DNA from: Dryomyza anilis
Lineage: Eukaryota > Arthropoda > Insecta > Diptera > Dryomyzidae
DNA length: 64,000 nt
Assembly (NCBI GenBank): GCA_951804985.1
Contig: OX638133.1
Location: 13,226,501-13,290,500, forward strand
Direction: 5' to 3'
This document shows positions 1 to 10,799 of this stretch, in pieces. Below the pieces are notes generated by a model. That model made no database searches. It was given only the letters and a program-made list of their open reading frames with translations, and was not told the origin of the DNA. Position 1 is the first letter of the stretch. Every line of letters starts with the position of its first letter. Position numbers and translations under genes: made by a program.

Positions 1-74
1 ACAAAGTATTAAATGTTCGATAAAACAAATCGGACTACGGAGATCAATCCCCTCATGTATCCCTCATGTATGTT

Positions 75-80
75 TTTATT
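75..80 (-). terminator. Candidate polyadenylation signal AATAAA
   Basis: Minus-strand AATAAA lies 22 bases past the stop codon of the exon candidate at 103-431. That is a normal place for a fly 3' end, but the motif is common by chance in DNA this AT-rich, so it supports the exon only weakly. Confidence 0.35.
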
Positions 81-102
81 ATCGTGTAACTACGATTCGT
101 TT

Positions 103-431
103 TCAGTCCTCTTCGTCTAAAATTGGTATAACGTATTTCAATCGTTTCGTTCGTTTCGCTCTTTCAATCGAGCGTTTGTTCAATTTGTGTGTTTTGCCAA
201 CTATTTTTTCATATACAAAAATATTTTTTTTAACTTTGTCGTATGATTTATATGATGGCAACAAAAAACTCTCAAAACGAGCGTACTCAACGTTTCGTTT
301 GATATATGAATCAAAAATTGTGGTCACACGATATTCAAACGAATTGTAGCCGATATCGTTGTCACCGGGAAATACATGATCGAGGCGTAAATATATCTCA
401 AATACTTCATTATTAATGGGAGTTCTCTCCT
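103..431 (-). CDS. Candidate 3'-terminal coding exon, unknown protein
   Basis: An open minus-strand frame of about 109 codons ends at a TGA at 103-105. The ATG-less open frame starts just after a good splice-acceptor context, eight T then ATAG (acceptor AG at 432-433), so it reads as a last exon rather than a whole gene; a second in-frame acceptor (TGCAG) lies just upstream. Codon choice is varied and the peptide is not repeat-derived. It begins with acidic and aromatic residues (EVFEIYLRLDHVFPGDND), has a middle rich in Tyr/Phe (YARFESFLLPSY), and ends in a Lys/Arg-rich stretch followed by an acidic tail, LDEED. I do not recognise the family. No matching upstream exon was found in the window; the next sequence upstream is a MITE at 598-817. 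It could instead be a chance frame or a gene fragment. Confidence 0.42.
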
Positions 432-597
432 CTATAAAAAAAATTCTGCAGTGGTTACTTTGATCACTACTTATAAAGTATCAACACTTGTGACGGGTAT
501 TAAACATTTTGTGACGGACATTACATGTACATGTACGAAGTCTAAACAATATATACATGAAAATTTCAATATGGTCAAATTATGAATTGAAATATTA

Positions 598-817
598 CAC
601 CCAGAAAAAAAGATACCACAAATACCATTAAAATTTGTCAACAGGACAATTATTGATTTTATAGTATACACAAAATAAATCTTTTCATATAAATTCAAAG
701 GAAATGTCATGGTATTTTCTAGTATTTAATGGTATTTTCCGATTAAAATAATAATTTAACCTATTGAATATTTTTAATAGTAAAAAACTATTATTTATAT
801 AGTATTTTTTCTGGGTG
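598..817 (+). mobile_element. 220-bp MITE, TIR CACCCAGAAAAAA, copy 1
   Basis: The element starts CACCCAGAAAAAA and ends TTTTTTCTGGGTG, flanked on both sides by TA. Full-length relatives of exactly 220 bp lie at 22673-22892 (opposite orientation) and 31715-31934. TA duplication and short TIRs fit a Tc1/mariner-type non-autonomous element. It has no coding capacity; the open frame across it is an artefact. Confidence 0.85.
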
Positions 818-1109
818 TATTTAAATGAAAAACTAAACCATTCGTTTCATTTCAGAATCAATAGGTTTAACTTTAATATATCACACCTTGGTAACGTTTT
901 CTGTGGAATGCCCCATTACGTCCTCTGTAACAAATTACACGGCACCAGTTATTTGATTTATGGGTAGCAGTTATATAGTTATTACAAATCCTTCAATTTA
1001 TTCATATGGTTCTGATTCTGATTGTTACTCTGATTAATTGTAAAAATATTTTTATTTTTGTAATTAAAATTATTTTATAATTAAAATTATTTTATAATAT
1101 ATTATTATA
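818..1109. other. AT-rich sequence, nothing recognised
   Basis: Plain AT-rich DNA between a MITE and a Helitron. No exon, RNA gene or repeat boundary was seen. Confidence 0.5.
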
Positions 1110-2089
1110 CTAGCTGGACCCGTGCACGACTCGCGCCAAGATTTTGTGAATTCATAGATATAAAGCGATTTTATTAATATAAAAAAACATTATTATTATT
1201 TTTTATATCAGGGCCCGTGCTTCGCTGTGGAAGTTTTTATTGGTTTTATAAATGTAGTAACCAAATAATAATTCTCCGCCAAAACAACTTTTCTCAAAGA
1301 CAATTCAGACAGTAGAATATTTCGCCGTAGAATTTTTCCCAGTAGAAGTTTAAGTGTGGTTAGTTTTAGCGTGGTGAGTTTTAGTGTGGTGAGTTTTAGT
1401 GTGGTGAATTTTAGTGTGGTGAGTTTTAGTGTGGTGAAATTTAGTGTGGTGAGTTTTAGTGTGTTGAATTTTAGTGTGGTGAATTTTAGTGTGGTGAGTT
1501 TTAGTGTGGTGAATTTTAGTGTGGTGAGTTTTTGTGTGGTGAAATTTAGTGTGGTGAGTTTTTGTGTGGTGAATTTTAGTGTGGTGAAAATTAGTCTGGT
1601 AAATTTTAGTGTGGTGAGTTTTAGTGTGGTGAATTTTAGTGTGGTGGTTTTAGTGTGGTGAATTTTGGTGTGGTTGATTTTGTTTTTGTTTTCTATCCTT
1701 TTTTATTTTTCTGTTGTTTTTGACTTATAGCTTAAAATTTGTGCTTTTACTTTTGATTTTGTATTTGATTTTTGCTTTTGTTTTTGTGTTTTTGCTTTTG
1801 TATTTTTTTTTTTTTTTTGTATTTGAATTCTTTGTTTCATCTTCTTTGCTTGTGTATGTGCCGAGTTATGTCGTTTTGAAAGTTTAGGTTGTATGGGATG
1901 TGCCACTCCCCTTTGTCCAATCCCGCCCTTATATAGCCTATGACACCCTCCGGACTCCATAGTATTCTTGTGCAAAATTTCAGTTAAATCGGTTCAGCGG
2001 TTTAGACGTGATGCTGGAACAAACAGACAGACAGACAGACAGACAGACCGACAGACTGACAGACGGACCAAGAGTTTTATATATATAGA
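1110..2089 (-). mobile_element. Non-autonomous Helitron carrying a minisatellite, copy 1
   Basis: Read on the minus strand, the element begins TCTATATATATAAAA after an A (2090) and ends GGTCCAGCTAG before a T (1109). A short stem (GCGCGAGTCGTGC, one G-T pair) lies about ten bases before the CTAG end. A TC start, a 3' hairpin, a CTRR end and insertion between A and T are the textbook ends of Helitrons. It holds a 15-bp minisatellite (about 1351-1680), a (GACA)n run near 2025-2060 and no transposase. The second copy at 14588-17242 is in the opposite orientation. Confidence 0.75.
1351..1680 (+). repeat. 15-bp minisatellite, about 21 units
   Basis: Tandem units of AGTGTGGTGAGTTTT with variants such as GAATTTT and GAAATTT. 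The 101-residue open frame over it is a translated repeat (SFSVV units), not a gene. The same unit fills 15549-17020 in reverse complement within the other Helitron. Confidence 0.95.
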
Positions 2090-2869
2090 TTGTGAGTGTG
2101 GCAGTTTAAAGAAAATTTCAATTTCTTAATGTAACGTGTTATTTTTTGTGTCCTTATTAAAAATATCAAAAGGTTTGAGATATTTTCGAAAGTTTTCATT
2201 ACCATTTGTATGGGAGATAGGGGTGGCAGTTACCTGATTCATCCCATTCTTAGCCAGAATATTTGTATCTATATATACGGCCTATATTTAAAATTTCAAT
2301 ATTCTATCTCTATTGGTTTTCAAGTTAACACTTTTGGCAAGCTAAAAGTGAAAATGGTACATTGTGCGCCAGGACCGCGTTTTGTTTTCAAATCAACAAT
2401 TTCAAAAATGAATTGAAATGACGTCTTGCAAACGTAATAAACTAAAAAAGTCGATAAGGCAAGTTTTAATTTCTTTTTTTCTTAATAGGGTCACACTTTA
2501 ACTTTGATTAACGATTTAATTTTGATTTTTTTTTTTTTTTTGAAAATGCATTATTTGAAAATGAAGAGATTTTAAAGAAAAACCATTTCACTTTCAACAA
2601 CTGGTAAAATTAAAAAACTAAATAAAGTCAGTGTGAAATCTGATCAAAAATCTATATATTTTTCTATACATATTATGGTTATATTGTTTAATTTTTAAAT
2701 ACTGATCAAAATAAAAGGATCAAATAGTTATAAAATTTTCGGAAATTGCTGAAAATTCTCTACATCGATTTTCTCATCCATTAGAGCATTTTTAAGAGGT
2801 TGACTTTTTCAATAAAATTGTATAAATTTATTTTCATACAAAAACCCACCATGGACACATTAGACTGAC
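2090..2869. other. AT-rich sequence without a recognised gene
   Basis: A few short chance frames (for example near 2210-2416) and homopolymer runs. I see no supported exon, RNA or element border. Confidence 0.5.
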
Positions 2870-3302
2870 TACCCAGTAGAAATTTACCCGATGCGCCATC
2901 GGGAAATGATCGGGTTTTCGTTGGGTAAGCCCTATTGGAGAAAATATGATCATTGCCTTTGCATGCCCTTATCATGCTTACCATACCAGGGTTTACATTA
3001 TCTAAATAGTCAATGTTCCCGATCATAGCTACATTATTTGTTCCTCATAACAATATTAGCATCAGGCAATGATCGAGATTTAATGAGAGTAACCCTATTA
3101 TGCTCGGGCTCTGACAAGGCTATTTTCGGGTAAATAATAAAATGAGGAATTGCCCGATCAGTACATGATTATGGCCTGACGCCAATACATGATCAGGACA
3201 CTGCGTTACAAGGACATTATGGGCCTCGTCATATCCCGATCATTTCAAATAATGACATGATCACTTCATGACCATGGCCCTACCAAAATTTCTACTAGGG
3301 TA
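2870..3302 (+). mobile_element. 433-bp MITE, TIR TACCC(T)AGTAGAAATTT
   Basis: The left end TACCCAGTAGAAATTT and right end AAATTTCTACTAGGGTA are inverted copies, differing by one base insertion. The body is less AT-rich than its surroundings and holds many ATGATC/GATCGGG motifs on both strands, so it can fold on itself. The open frame at 2781-3026 crosses its left border and is not a gene. Confidence 0.75.
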
Positions 3303-4965
3303 TGAGTCTAATAAGTCCATGCTTGGCTTTTGTCAGACTAAGATTTACTCACTTAGGTGCTCCCCTTATATCAGCACTGATAGAACTAGGAAGTATTGAC
3401 TAAAAAGAACTAAAGAATTTCGTTAAAGCCATGAAATTTCGAACAATTCATAAGTACACTCATTTTACGAAATCGTTTTTCGTAATTTTAAATTTCTTAA
3501 AATACACGAATAATTCATAGAATACACGAAATATTTGTAATTTATATTTTGTTTTTTCAAAATATTTATTACGAACGATTCGTATATATTACGAATAAAT
3601 ATTCATAAAATTAAAACAACAACAAAATTATGAATATTTTGTTTAAAATACGAACTTTCGCATATTATTTTCTATAACAATTTTTTTATGAAAGAATAAC
3701 ATATTTTACGAATGAGCTTTACATTTTACGAATAAACTTTCGTAAATTTTGAGGCTATATGTAGAAGTTTACGAATAATTCGAAACATTTTTCGTAAAAT
3801 ACACGAAAATACACCTTTGGCTATGTGGCTATCAAAAATAACAATGGACAAAACATCTGTGATTCAAGGAGAAAATTCGCTATTTTTTTATTAGTAACCG
3901 CGAATTTAACTTTTGCAAATCAAAGAGAATATTCCACATGCTTTTTTTGTATTGCTTAGTTGTACCTTTTCTTCATATAACGATTGATCACTGCTAGATT
4001 TGGGATCGTTAGTTTTCGAAGTTTACATTTCGATACTAAAACTAAGTGTTTCAATTTCAATACTTAATACTGAACATAATACTAAAGCTAATGCTTTTTA
4101 AAAAAATCTAATGTAATGATTCCAAAAAAATACTAAATCCTTAAAAAATGCTCATATTTAATCAAAAATTTAAACTTATCTCCTTAATTAAACATTACAG
4201 AGACAGTCATTGACTGACTGTGTAATTTAAGCAGGTGAGCTTTGTTATTTAATTATATTAGCAAACAACACAAAATAATGCTTATTATATTCTCTCTTTG
4301 GTACTTTTCCTTTTGCCGAAAATTAATGTTTTTATTTTTTGCAAATTTAATTAAATCTTAGCCGTCAAATGTGTTTTTCCTACACGTTCCCACATACTGA
4401 AATACTCCGTACATAGTGTAGTGAAACAGGCAATATAAAGGCAGCACTCGTTTACACCAGACAAATATTTACATGCTTTATGCAATTAAATTCTTTGCAT
4501 TATGCTAGTCATAAAATCTGTCAGTTTTTTCCCTGTTTTCTACGCACATTTTTTGCTTTGCTATGATTGCTACTAAAAAGTAATAAAGTATTTTTTAAAA
4601 TTTTACGCAAATCCTTTTCGTTCCATTTTCTTTGAGCCAATTTCCATTTGCTAAGTAGTCGGGTAGAGTAGAGTGAGAAAAACTATGAATAAAAAGTTGA
4701 GTCATGTTGGCAAAAAATTGGCGACTATGCGGCAAAAAAATATAAAATCAAAGTTAATTAAATTTAAAGTCTGTTTTTTACTATGGTTATTATGACAATT
4801 TGACTTTTTTTTTTGTTGATTCGTGCTTCGGTCAATTAGGAGAGTGAAGAGGAAAGGAGATAACTTGCATGATATTCTTTTATATAACTAACAGTAGCAA
4901 ACTATTTTATACAATTTTGATTCGAAAATTTTTGAGAATTTTGAACTTTTGGCACGCCGTTCATA
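3303..4965. other. Mostly unique AT-rich DNA with an ACGAAT-rich repeat
   Basis: Between about 3430 and 3810 the sequence is dense in CGAAT/ATTCG motifs, as is 11850-11980, which suggests a degraded repeat family. From about 3840 to 4965 it looks unique; no exon was supported. Confidence 0.4.
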
Positions 4966-6540
4966 CACTCAGAAAAAAATCCTTCAAATCCCATAAAAAT
5001 TGGTCAATAGGACATTTGAGGAGCTCATCCAGTCAAAAATCGAAAAAAAGTTATGTATGTACTTTTGTTCGTCCTTAGGTGTCGAAGGTGTAAAAATAAA
5101 ATCAGGTCTTTATATAGACCATTTGTAAAGTTATTTGACTTTAAAATAACACTTTATTTCCAAAACATTCTATTCTTCGAACATGTAATTTCCAAAACGT
5201 GCTATATACAATTTTATTTCCAAAACATTCTATTTGGAGAAAATTACATTTCCAAAACGTGCTATAGAACGAAAACGTACTATAATCAAAGTAAGGTTCC
5301 ACATACCTATTCAATTTTACAAAAATGAAGTGCAAATATGGTACTATATATTTGTAATCTTTATTCAAGTAACCAATATTTTATGCGACATAATTTATGC
5401 GACATAAAAAATATTAATTTCTACCGATGGACAGAATATTAGTCGGACAGAGGATGAAATGAAATTGCGTCGTACGTTTAGAGTTACACACAAAATGATT
5501 ATTATAAAGCCAAAATAAAATCTGAACATCATTAAAAATGATAAAAACTACACTGCACTATGAGCCAAAAGTTAAGTCTATCTCGTCGAAAACCAAAATT
5601 TGAGATTTGTTACGGAAAGTTGAAAAATATGTAAATTTATTGGAAATTGAAAAAAAAATATACTCCAAAGAGAAAAAATCCTTTTGTAGGCTAGCTTGAA
5701 GAAAAAATATTGAAACAAATGCTTTTTATGAATAAACATATGTTACACTAAAAGTCCTTCTGAAAACATTCCAGTCCTTGTTTGACAAAGTCTGGCAAAG
5801 ACGGTTGTTCTATTTTAAAAACATTCAAAATATTAGATTCAAAATTAATAGGAATGATGCCTAGTTCAAATCAAATAAGATTTTGTAATACTTATATTGA
5901 AAATACTCTGTTAATGAAATGACATCCAAAGCAAAAAAATGATATCCAAACTGTTGAGTTTAAGTGTAGAGAATAGTCCATTTTATTAAAAAAAAGTTCT
6001 TCAATAATTTACTAAAGATTCAAATCCTGATGTGGAAATAACATTATTGAACAAGGATAATTTTAAAAAATCACTATTACCTTTATTCTAATTAAAAATA
6101 ATGAACCAAAAGCAGAATAAAATAGTTTTTAATTCCAAATAGTGCTATCTTTTAAAAAAATTATTTCCAAAAAATGCTATGTGAGATTTCATTTCCAAAA
6201 CATGCTATTCAATTTTGAAAGCATTTATTAACATATATACGGTTCAAAAACGATTAATTTAAAAACATGAATATACTAAGGATATGACAAAGATTAAAAG
6301 TGTAAAAGACACTTTGGTTCAAATTTGACTCTACAGTATTTCGCCTTTTACTCAAAACAGTGTTCGTTTCATATAGCACGTTTTGGAAATGAGCTCCTCA
6401 ATTATTGATTTAATAATTTAATAGTATAAATCTTTTCATATAAACTCCATAGCGATTTAATGGTATTTTCCGATTAAAATAATAATATCTCCTATTGACT
6501 ATTTTTAATAGTAAAAAAACTACTTGTATACTGAAAATAG
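4966..6540 (+). mobile_element. Degenerate MITE (CACCCAG family) split by an insertion
   Basis: The left half, about 4966-5017, matches the first part of the 220-bp MITE (starting CACTCAGAAAAAAA). The right half, about 6400-6540, matches the remainder. The join in intact copies, GGACAATTATTG, is interrupted here, showing that the element at 5018-6399 inserted into it. Confidence 0.7.
5018..6399 (+). mobile_element. 1.4-kb TIR element with repeated end motif
   Basis: Ends are GAGGAGCTCAT and its reverse complement ATGAGCTCCTC. The right end continues inward as ATTTCCAAAACGTGCTAT. This 18-base motif recurs with variants near 5156, 5188, 5216, 5248, 6161 and 6190, and inverted near 6373, like an array of transposase-binding subterminal repeats. 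No transposase frame is present. The target duplication is not clear; AATT-like bases flank both sides. Confidence 0.65.
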
Positions 6541-7478
6541 TAGGTAAGTGACCTATAAACTGACCACTTATGTTCAAATAACTAACTTTTAACTTTTTTA
6601 AAATTGTTACTAACAGGAACTAATAAAATTTCCCTACACGCAGGGAAAAAATAGCTCTCTCAAACATAATAAGCAGCAAACAACATATATGTTTGGCGAA
6701 CACTGTAAAACATATATGTATTTGTGATAGTGTAAACATAATATCTTTGGCTCTAACATAATATAATTGCATGGAAACAGTAAATTTTATATTTCCAACA
6801 TAATATGTTTTACTCTAAACATATTATATATTTCGTGGGAATATAAATATGTTTCGCCTGTGTACATATTATGTTTGCATCATAAACATTTTCGTTTTGC
6901 ATTTTCTTCATATGTCATTAAAAGTTTTGTTTGGGTTAAACATTTTATTTATTTGGATCTAAATATAATTAATTTAATGATATTTGAAACAGAGAATCAT
7001 AATGTATAGTAGGTAAGTGACCTATAAACTGACCACTTAAGTTCAAATAACTAACTTTTAACTTTTTTAAAATTGATACTAACAGGAACTAATAAAATTT
7101 CCCTACACGAATGAAAAAAAATGGGTCTCCCAAACATAATTAGCAGCAAACAACATATATGTTTGGCGAACACTGTAAAACATATATGTATTTGTGATAG
7201 TGTAAACATAATATCTTTGGCTATAACATAATATATTTGCTTAGAAACAGAAAATTTTATATTGCCAACATAATATGATTTGCTCTAAACATATTATATA
7301 TTTCGTGGGAATATAACTATGTTTCGCCTGTGTACATATTATGTTTGCATCATAAATATTTTCGTTTTGCATTTTCTTTATATGTAATTAAAAGTTTTGT
7401 TTGGGTTAAACATTTTATTTATTTGGATCTAAATATAATTAATTTAATGATATTTGAAACAAAGAATCATAATGTATT
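6541..7478 (+). repeat. Two tandem copies of a 469-bp unit
   Basis: The sequence from 6541 repeats from 7010 with few differences, including the motif AACATATATGTTTGGCGAAC. Each unit begins with about 96 bases of older flank and then the left end of an inverted-repeat element, so the duplication came after that element inserted. Similar frames near 6767 and 7330 are copies of the repeat, not genes. Confidence 0.85.
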
Positions 7479-8288
7479 GCGTCATATTCAGCACAAAGAG
7501 CCACAGACTGGTCGTGTTTGATCTAGATGTTGAAGCCTTTATCCACTACATGTGCACAAGCAAGGGTGCTGAAAATAAAGAAAATATTGTTTAATTAGAA
7601 TTTAAAAATAAAGCAAATAGTTTATCTCCAAATATAAAATTATTCGCAAATTAATTTTCAAAGCAAATAATGTTTGGCTGATGAGATGTAACTATTATTA
7701 TATACACAAAAAATACGTTCTTTTCTTTTGCAAAAATAATTTACTTTGCTATTTAATATAAGTTTAATTGTAGTGCAATGAAATTTCGACTTTTTTTCTT
7801 CTGTCTAAACACATATTTTAATTATTATTCACTTTAATTTATTCATTAATTTTCGATTTTTTAACAAATTTGATATTTACTTATTTAAGGCGGCGACGAC
7901 AACCACTCACGTTGCACTCAACTATTTAACTGACTAAGAATAAATCAAACCATAAAAACATCGTTCATTGTGCTCTCAATTTTATCTTTTCAATCGCATG
8001 CAAATTGAAAAGAGACAACGATATATACAGAGTTTATGCAAATATAACATATTTATATCGAAACATAATATAAATGTTTTATGCAAACATAATTATGGTA
8101 TAATGAAGCTGCAAATAAAATATGTTTATATAATTATATTCACATATTACATATTATATTTACATCTAAGCAAATTTATTAAATTTGTGTATATATTATA
8201 TTTAGAATAATATTGCAAACAAATTTATTGATTTTTAAGAACAAATTAAATTTGATTTCAAACATATCCAATTACATTTTTCCCATGT
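6637..8288 (+). mobile_element. Possible TIR element (CACGCAGGGAAAAAAT...)
   Basis: A left end CACGCAGGGAAAAAAT and a right end ATTTTTCCCATGTG are imperfect inverted repeats. The interior is rich in the motif AAACATAATATGTT. The span includes the tandem duplication at 6541-7478. The element is non-coding; the right border is less certain. Confidence 0.45.
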
Positions 8289-8549
8289 GACCTAATGTTC
8301 CCAACCGTCCTTACCCAATCCGAGACAAAATTCATAGCATTTTCAGGAATATTCACGGTATATTTCTGGCGAACACAGAGATAAATGAAGTTTTTGGGAA
8401 GTGTATCTGCTTTTGTTGAATTTAGAAAAGCAGATTAAAGGCAAATTTTGATAATGAACAGCAAACAGAGATAGCTTTTGATACATATTCTAACTCTGTT
8501 TTTAAAATTTTAATTTTATAACTTGTTATTCATAAATATTTTTGAAAGT

Positions 8550-9180
8550 TGAATACAAAATATGATTGAAATTTCAAAGAAAATATATCTTGTAGTTCGA
8601 TTAACGAATAAATGATTGAAAAATGTTTTTTTGGCAGAGTTGAGACAGTTTTGAAACATTTGACGAAATATTTTAAGCAGACGAAGACGAAGTTCTATCC
8701 TAAGATGTCTGTTTTAAACACGTCTCCAAAATATGCCGGGAATCTCCCCTTAAACTTCCATAATGTTTTATATTCTGCTATACAATACACCAAATCTTCC
8801 AAATACCAATCAATTGTCAACCGATATTCTGTTGAATACATACTATGAGGTAGTCTGTTTCAAATAGAATTTTATATACATTTCATAAATCTGCCGAAAC
8901 ACATAGAACATTTTCCGTATGTCTGCGTGAAATCTTCCGAACGGCTGCTTTAAGCACGTTTCCAAAATATGCCGTGAATCTTCCGTTAAACTTATATAAT
9001 ATTTTATAATCTGCCATACATGTCACAAAGTCTTCCTAATACCAAACAATTGTCTAACGATATTCTGCCGACTCAAAATCTGGGAATCGGGAATCTTTCT
9101 TTAAAATTTTATAATCTGGCATATAAAATCTTCCATATACCAGTCTGTTCGCCGAAAATATTCCAGAAAAATGATAGAAA
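8550..9180 (+). repeat. Diverged tandem repeat, about 236-bp period
   Basis: The motif TCCAAAATATGCCG with following sequence occurs near 8724 and 8960, and related TCTTCC/AATCTGCC phrases continue to about 9150. The small open frames at 8612 and 9020 lie inside it and are probably not genes. Confidence 0.55.
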
Positions 9181-9204
9181 TGTTATTAATTTAATGAAAA
9201 AAAC

Positions 9205-9210
9205 TTTATT
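9205..9210 (-). terminator. Candidate polyadenylation signal AATAAA
   Basis: Minus-strand AATAAA lies about 24 bases after the TAA at 9234-9236 of the candidate exon that follows. Confidence 0.3.
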
Positions 9211-9233
9211 TGAGCCATTATTCTCGGTGTAAA

Positions 9234-9469
9234 TTATACCATAAAGTATTGCGCATATTCTTCAAATACATTAAAAGTATTAATAACACTGAATTGATTA
9301 AAAGACGTTGCGAACCGAAAACAATTTCCTACAATACTTGGAAAATTGAAACGCAAATAGAAAAGAGCTCTAGTGGTAAATGATACCGCAGTGTCAATTA
9401 AAACAAATTCATTGGTTTTTGATGCCTTTTCATCGGCGGTACGATCAGTCGTAATAGAATCGGCCAATA
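9234..9469 (-). CDS. Candidate coding exon or gene fragment, unknown
   Basis: A 78-codon open frame without an in-frame ATG near its start ends at TAA 9234-9236. The peptide is non-repetitive with good codon variety: a hydrophilic start (DRTADEKASKTNEF), then an aromatic-rich half (ALFYLRFNFP, FNVFEEYAQYFMV). A weak acceptor AG lies at 9470-9471. Just upstream, at 9502-9546 on the same strand, a short frame in another phase reads like a signal-peptide start (MAVFRIYILCLCFAK) and a TATA-like TTTATATT precedes it. A broken small secreted-protein gene would explain all three, but this is inference; no family is recognised. Confidence 0.33.
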
Positions 9470-9540
9470 CTTAATTACATTGGCTTGTAGCTACGATTCT
9501 ATTTGGCGAAGCATAAGCAAAGGATATAAATTCTGAAGAC

Positions 9541-10150
9541 AGCCATTTTCTGTTAACATCATGGACTTCTTGCTGTGGGGCGAGAAGCCTTTCCCGCGCC
9601 AATATAAAGTGTCGCCGGTAGGTTGGGAAAAGGGCAACGTATAAACTGTTTAATGTGCAAAATCATCAAAGAGGGCGTGTAACCAAACACACACATAGTA
9701 TAAGAGTGGGCGTTATATGAGGCACAGACAGTGGGGGGGGCGGGTCTTTCAGCATGAGGTGCAGCTGTGTAACACTGGGTGCTTTGAGGTCATTCGGTGT
9801 GCTGTAATTTCATCGAATTTGCAACGTTTACTTTGTTCCATTTATAACCGAACTGAGTCAGCAAATTGTGTTTGGTTTTCCCGACCATTTGAGCCATTCA
9901 CTTGCAGTGTATGGGTGGCCGGCCGGTCGGCCCACATGGGTGTGTTGGACATGGAGCTTATGCCATTGAATAAGCCAAATACAGTGCTTGTTATTTGTGC
10001 AAAGGAAAATAATGAAAAAAAACAAAAAAAAAAAATTATTATAAACCGCTCTAATTTGAACTTACTCCGGGTGCGCTTCTTTGTGAGGGGAGGCTTAATT
10101 AAAAAGCAATATTTTAGCTACTGCTTCGATAAACCATTATTATGGGATTA
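9541..10150. other. GC-richer unique island; small ORF 9561-9644 (+)
   Basis: Unlike its surroundings this stretch is not repeat-derived and is clearly less AT-rich. It holds a 27-codon plus-strand frame (MDFLLWGEKPFPRQ...) with an A at -3 and G at +4 of its ATG. A possible splice donor GTAGGT lies inside that frame. A longer plus-strand frame at 9717-10151 has poor codon texture and ends in a poly-Lys stretch. It may be a regulatory or exon-bearing island; no function can be assigned. Confidence 0.3.
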
Positions 10151-10309
10151 AAAAGGTTGCTGCATTTAGTTTTTATGGATTGCAATTTGTTAAGTAAAGA
10201 AAAATTTAGTTTCTATGAAAAGAATTAAAACATTAACGGAAGTTTTTCTGAGACCAACTGCAATTTAAAAATAGTTTTAATTAAAGAAAGAGCTAAAATT
10301 TACAAATGT

Positions 10310-10795
10310 AATTCAGAAAAAATCAATTTAAATTCAGAAATTCCATTTGAAATTCAAAAGACATCACTTGAAATTGAGAAATTCCAATTAAAATTCAAAT
10401 GACATCAATTGAAATTCAGAAATTCCATTTGAAATTCAAAAGAACCCCTTGAAATTCAGAAATTCCATTTCAAATTCAAAAGACATCAATTGAAATTGAG
10501 AAATTCCATTATAAATTCAGAAATTTCGATTTGAAATTCAGAAATTTCCATTTGAAGTTCAGAAATTTCCATTTGAAATTCAGAAATTTCCATTTAAATT
10601 TCAAATAGAATTTTTTTAATTTCAAATGGTAAATTCTGAATTTCAATAGATATCTTCTGAACTTCAAATGGAATTTCTGAATTTAAAGTGATGTCTTTTG
10701 AATTTAAAATGGAAATTCTTAATTTCAATTGATGTCTACTGAATTTGAAATGAAATTTCTGAATTTCAATTGAACTTAACATTTGTAAATGGTGT
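10310..10795. repeat. Inverted pair of tandem arrays (about 40-bp unit)
   Basis: From 10310 to about 10600 the unit AAATTCAGAAATTCCATTTG, with CAAAAGACATCAATTG spacers, repeats. From about 10605 to 10795 the reverse complement repeats. The two halves could fold into a long imperfect hairpin. A diverged relative lies near 61740-61930. Confidence 0.75.
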
Positions 10796-10799
10796 AGAT

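Noticed and set aside
1356..1661. 101-codon open frame with SFSVV repeats
   Set aside because: It is the 15-bp minisatellite translated; no start context and the same unit appears in non-coding orientation elsewhere.
1351..1680. CRISPR-like array
   Set aside because: Units are contiguous without unique spacers; it is a minisatellite in a Helitron.
9717..10151. 144-codon plus frame, longest non-repeat frame near 10 kb
   Set aside because: Crosses polyG and polyA tracts, has irregular codon use and no splice or poly(A) support; kept only as part of a unique island.
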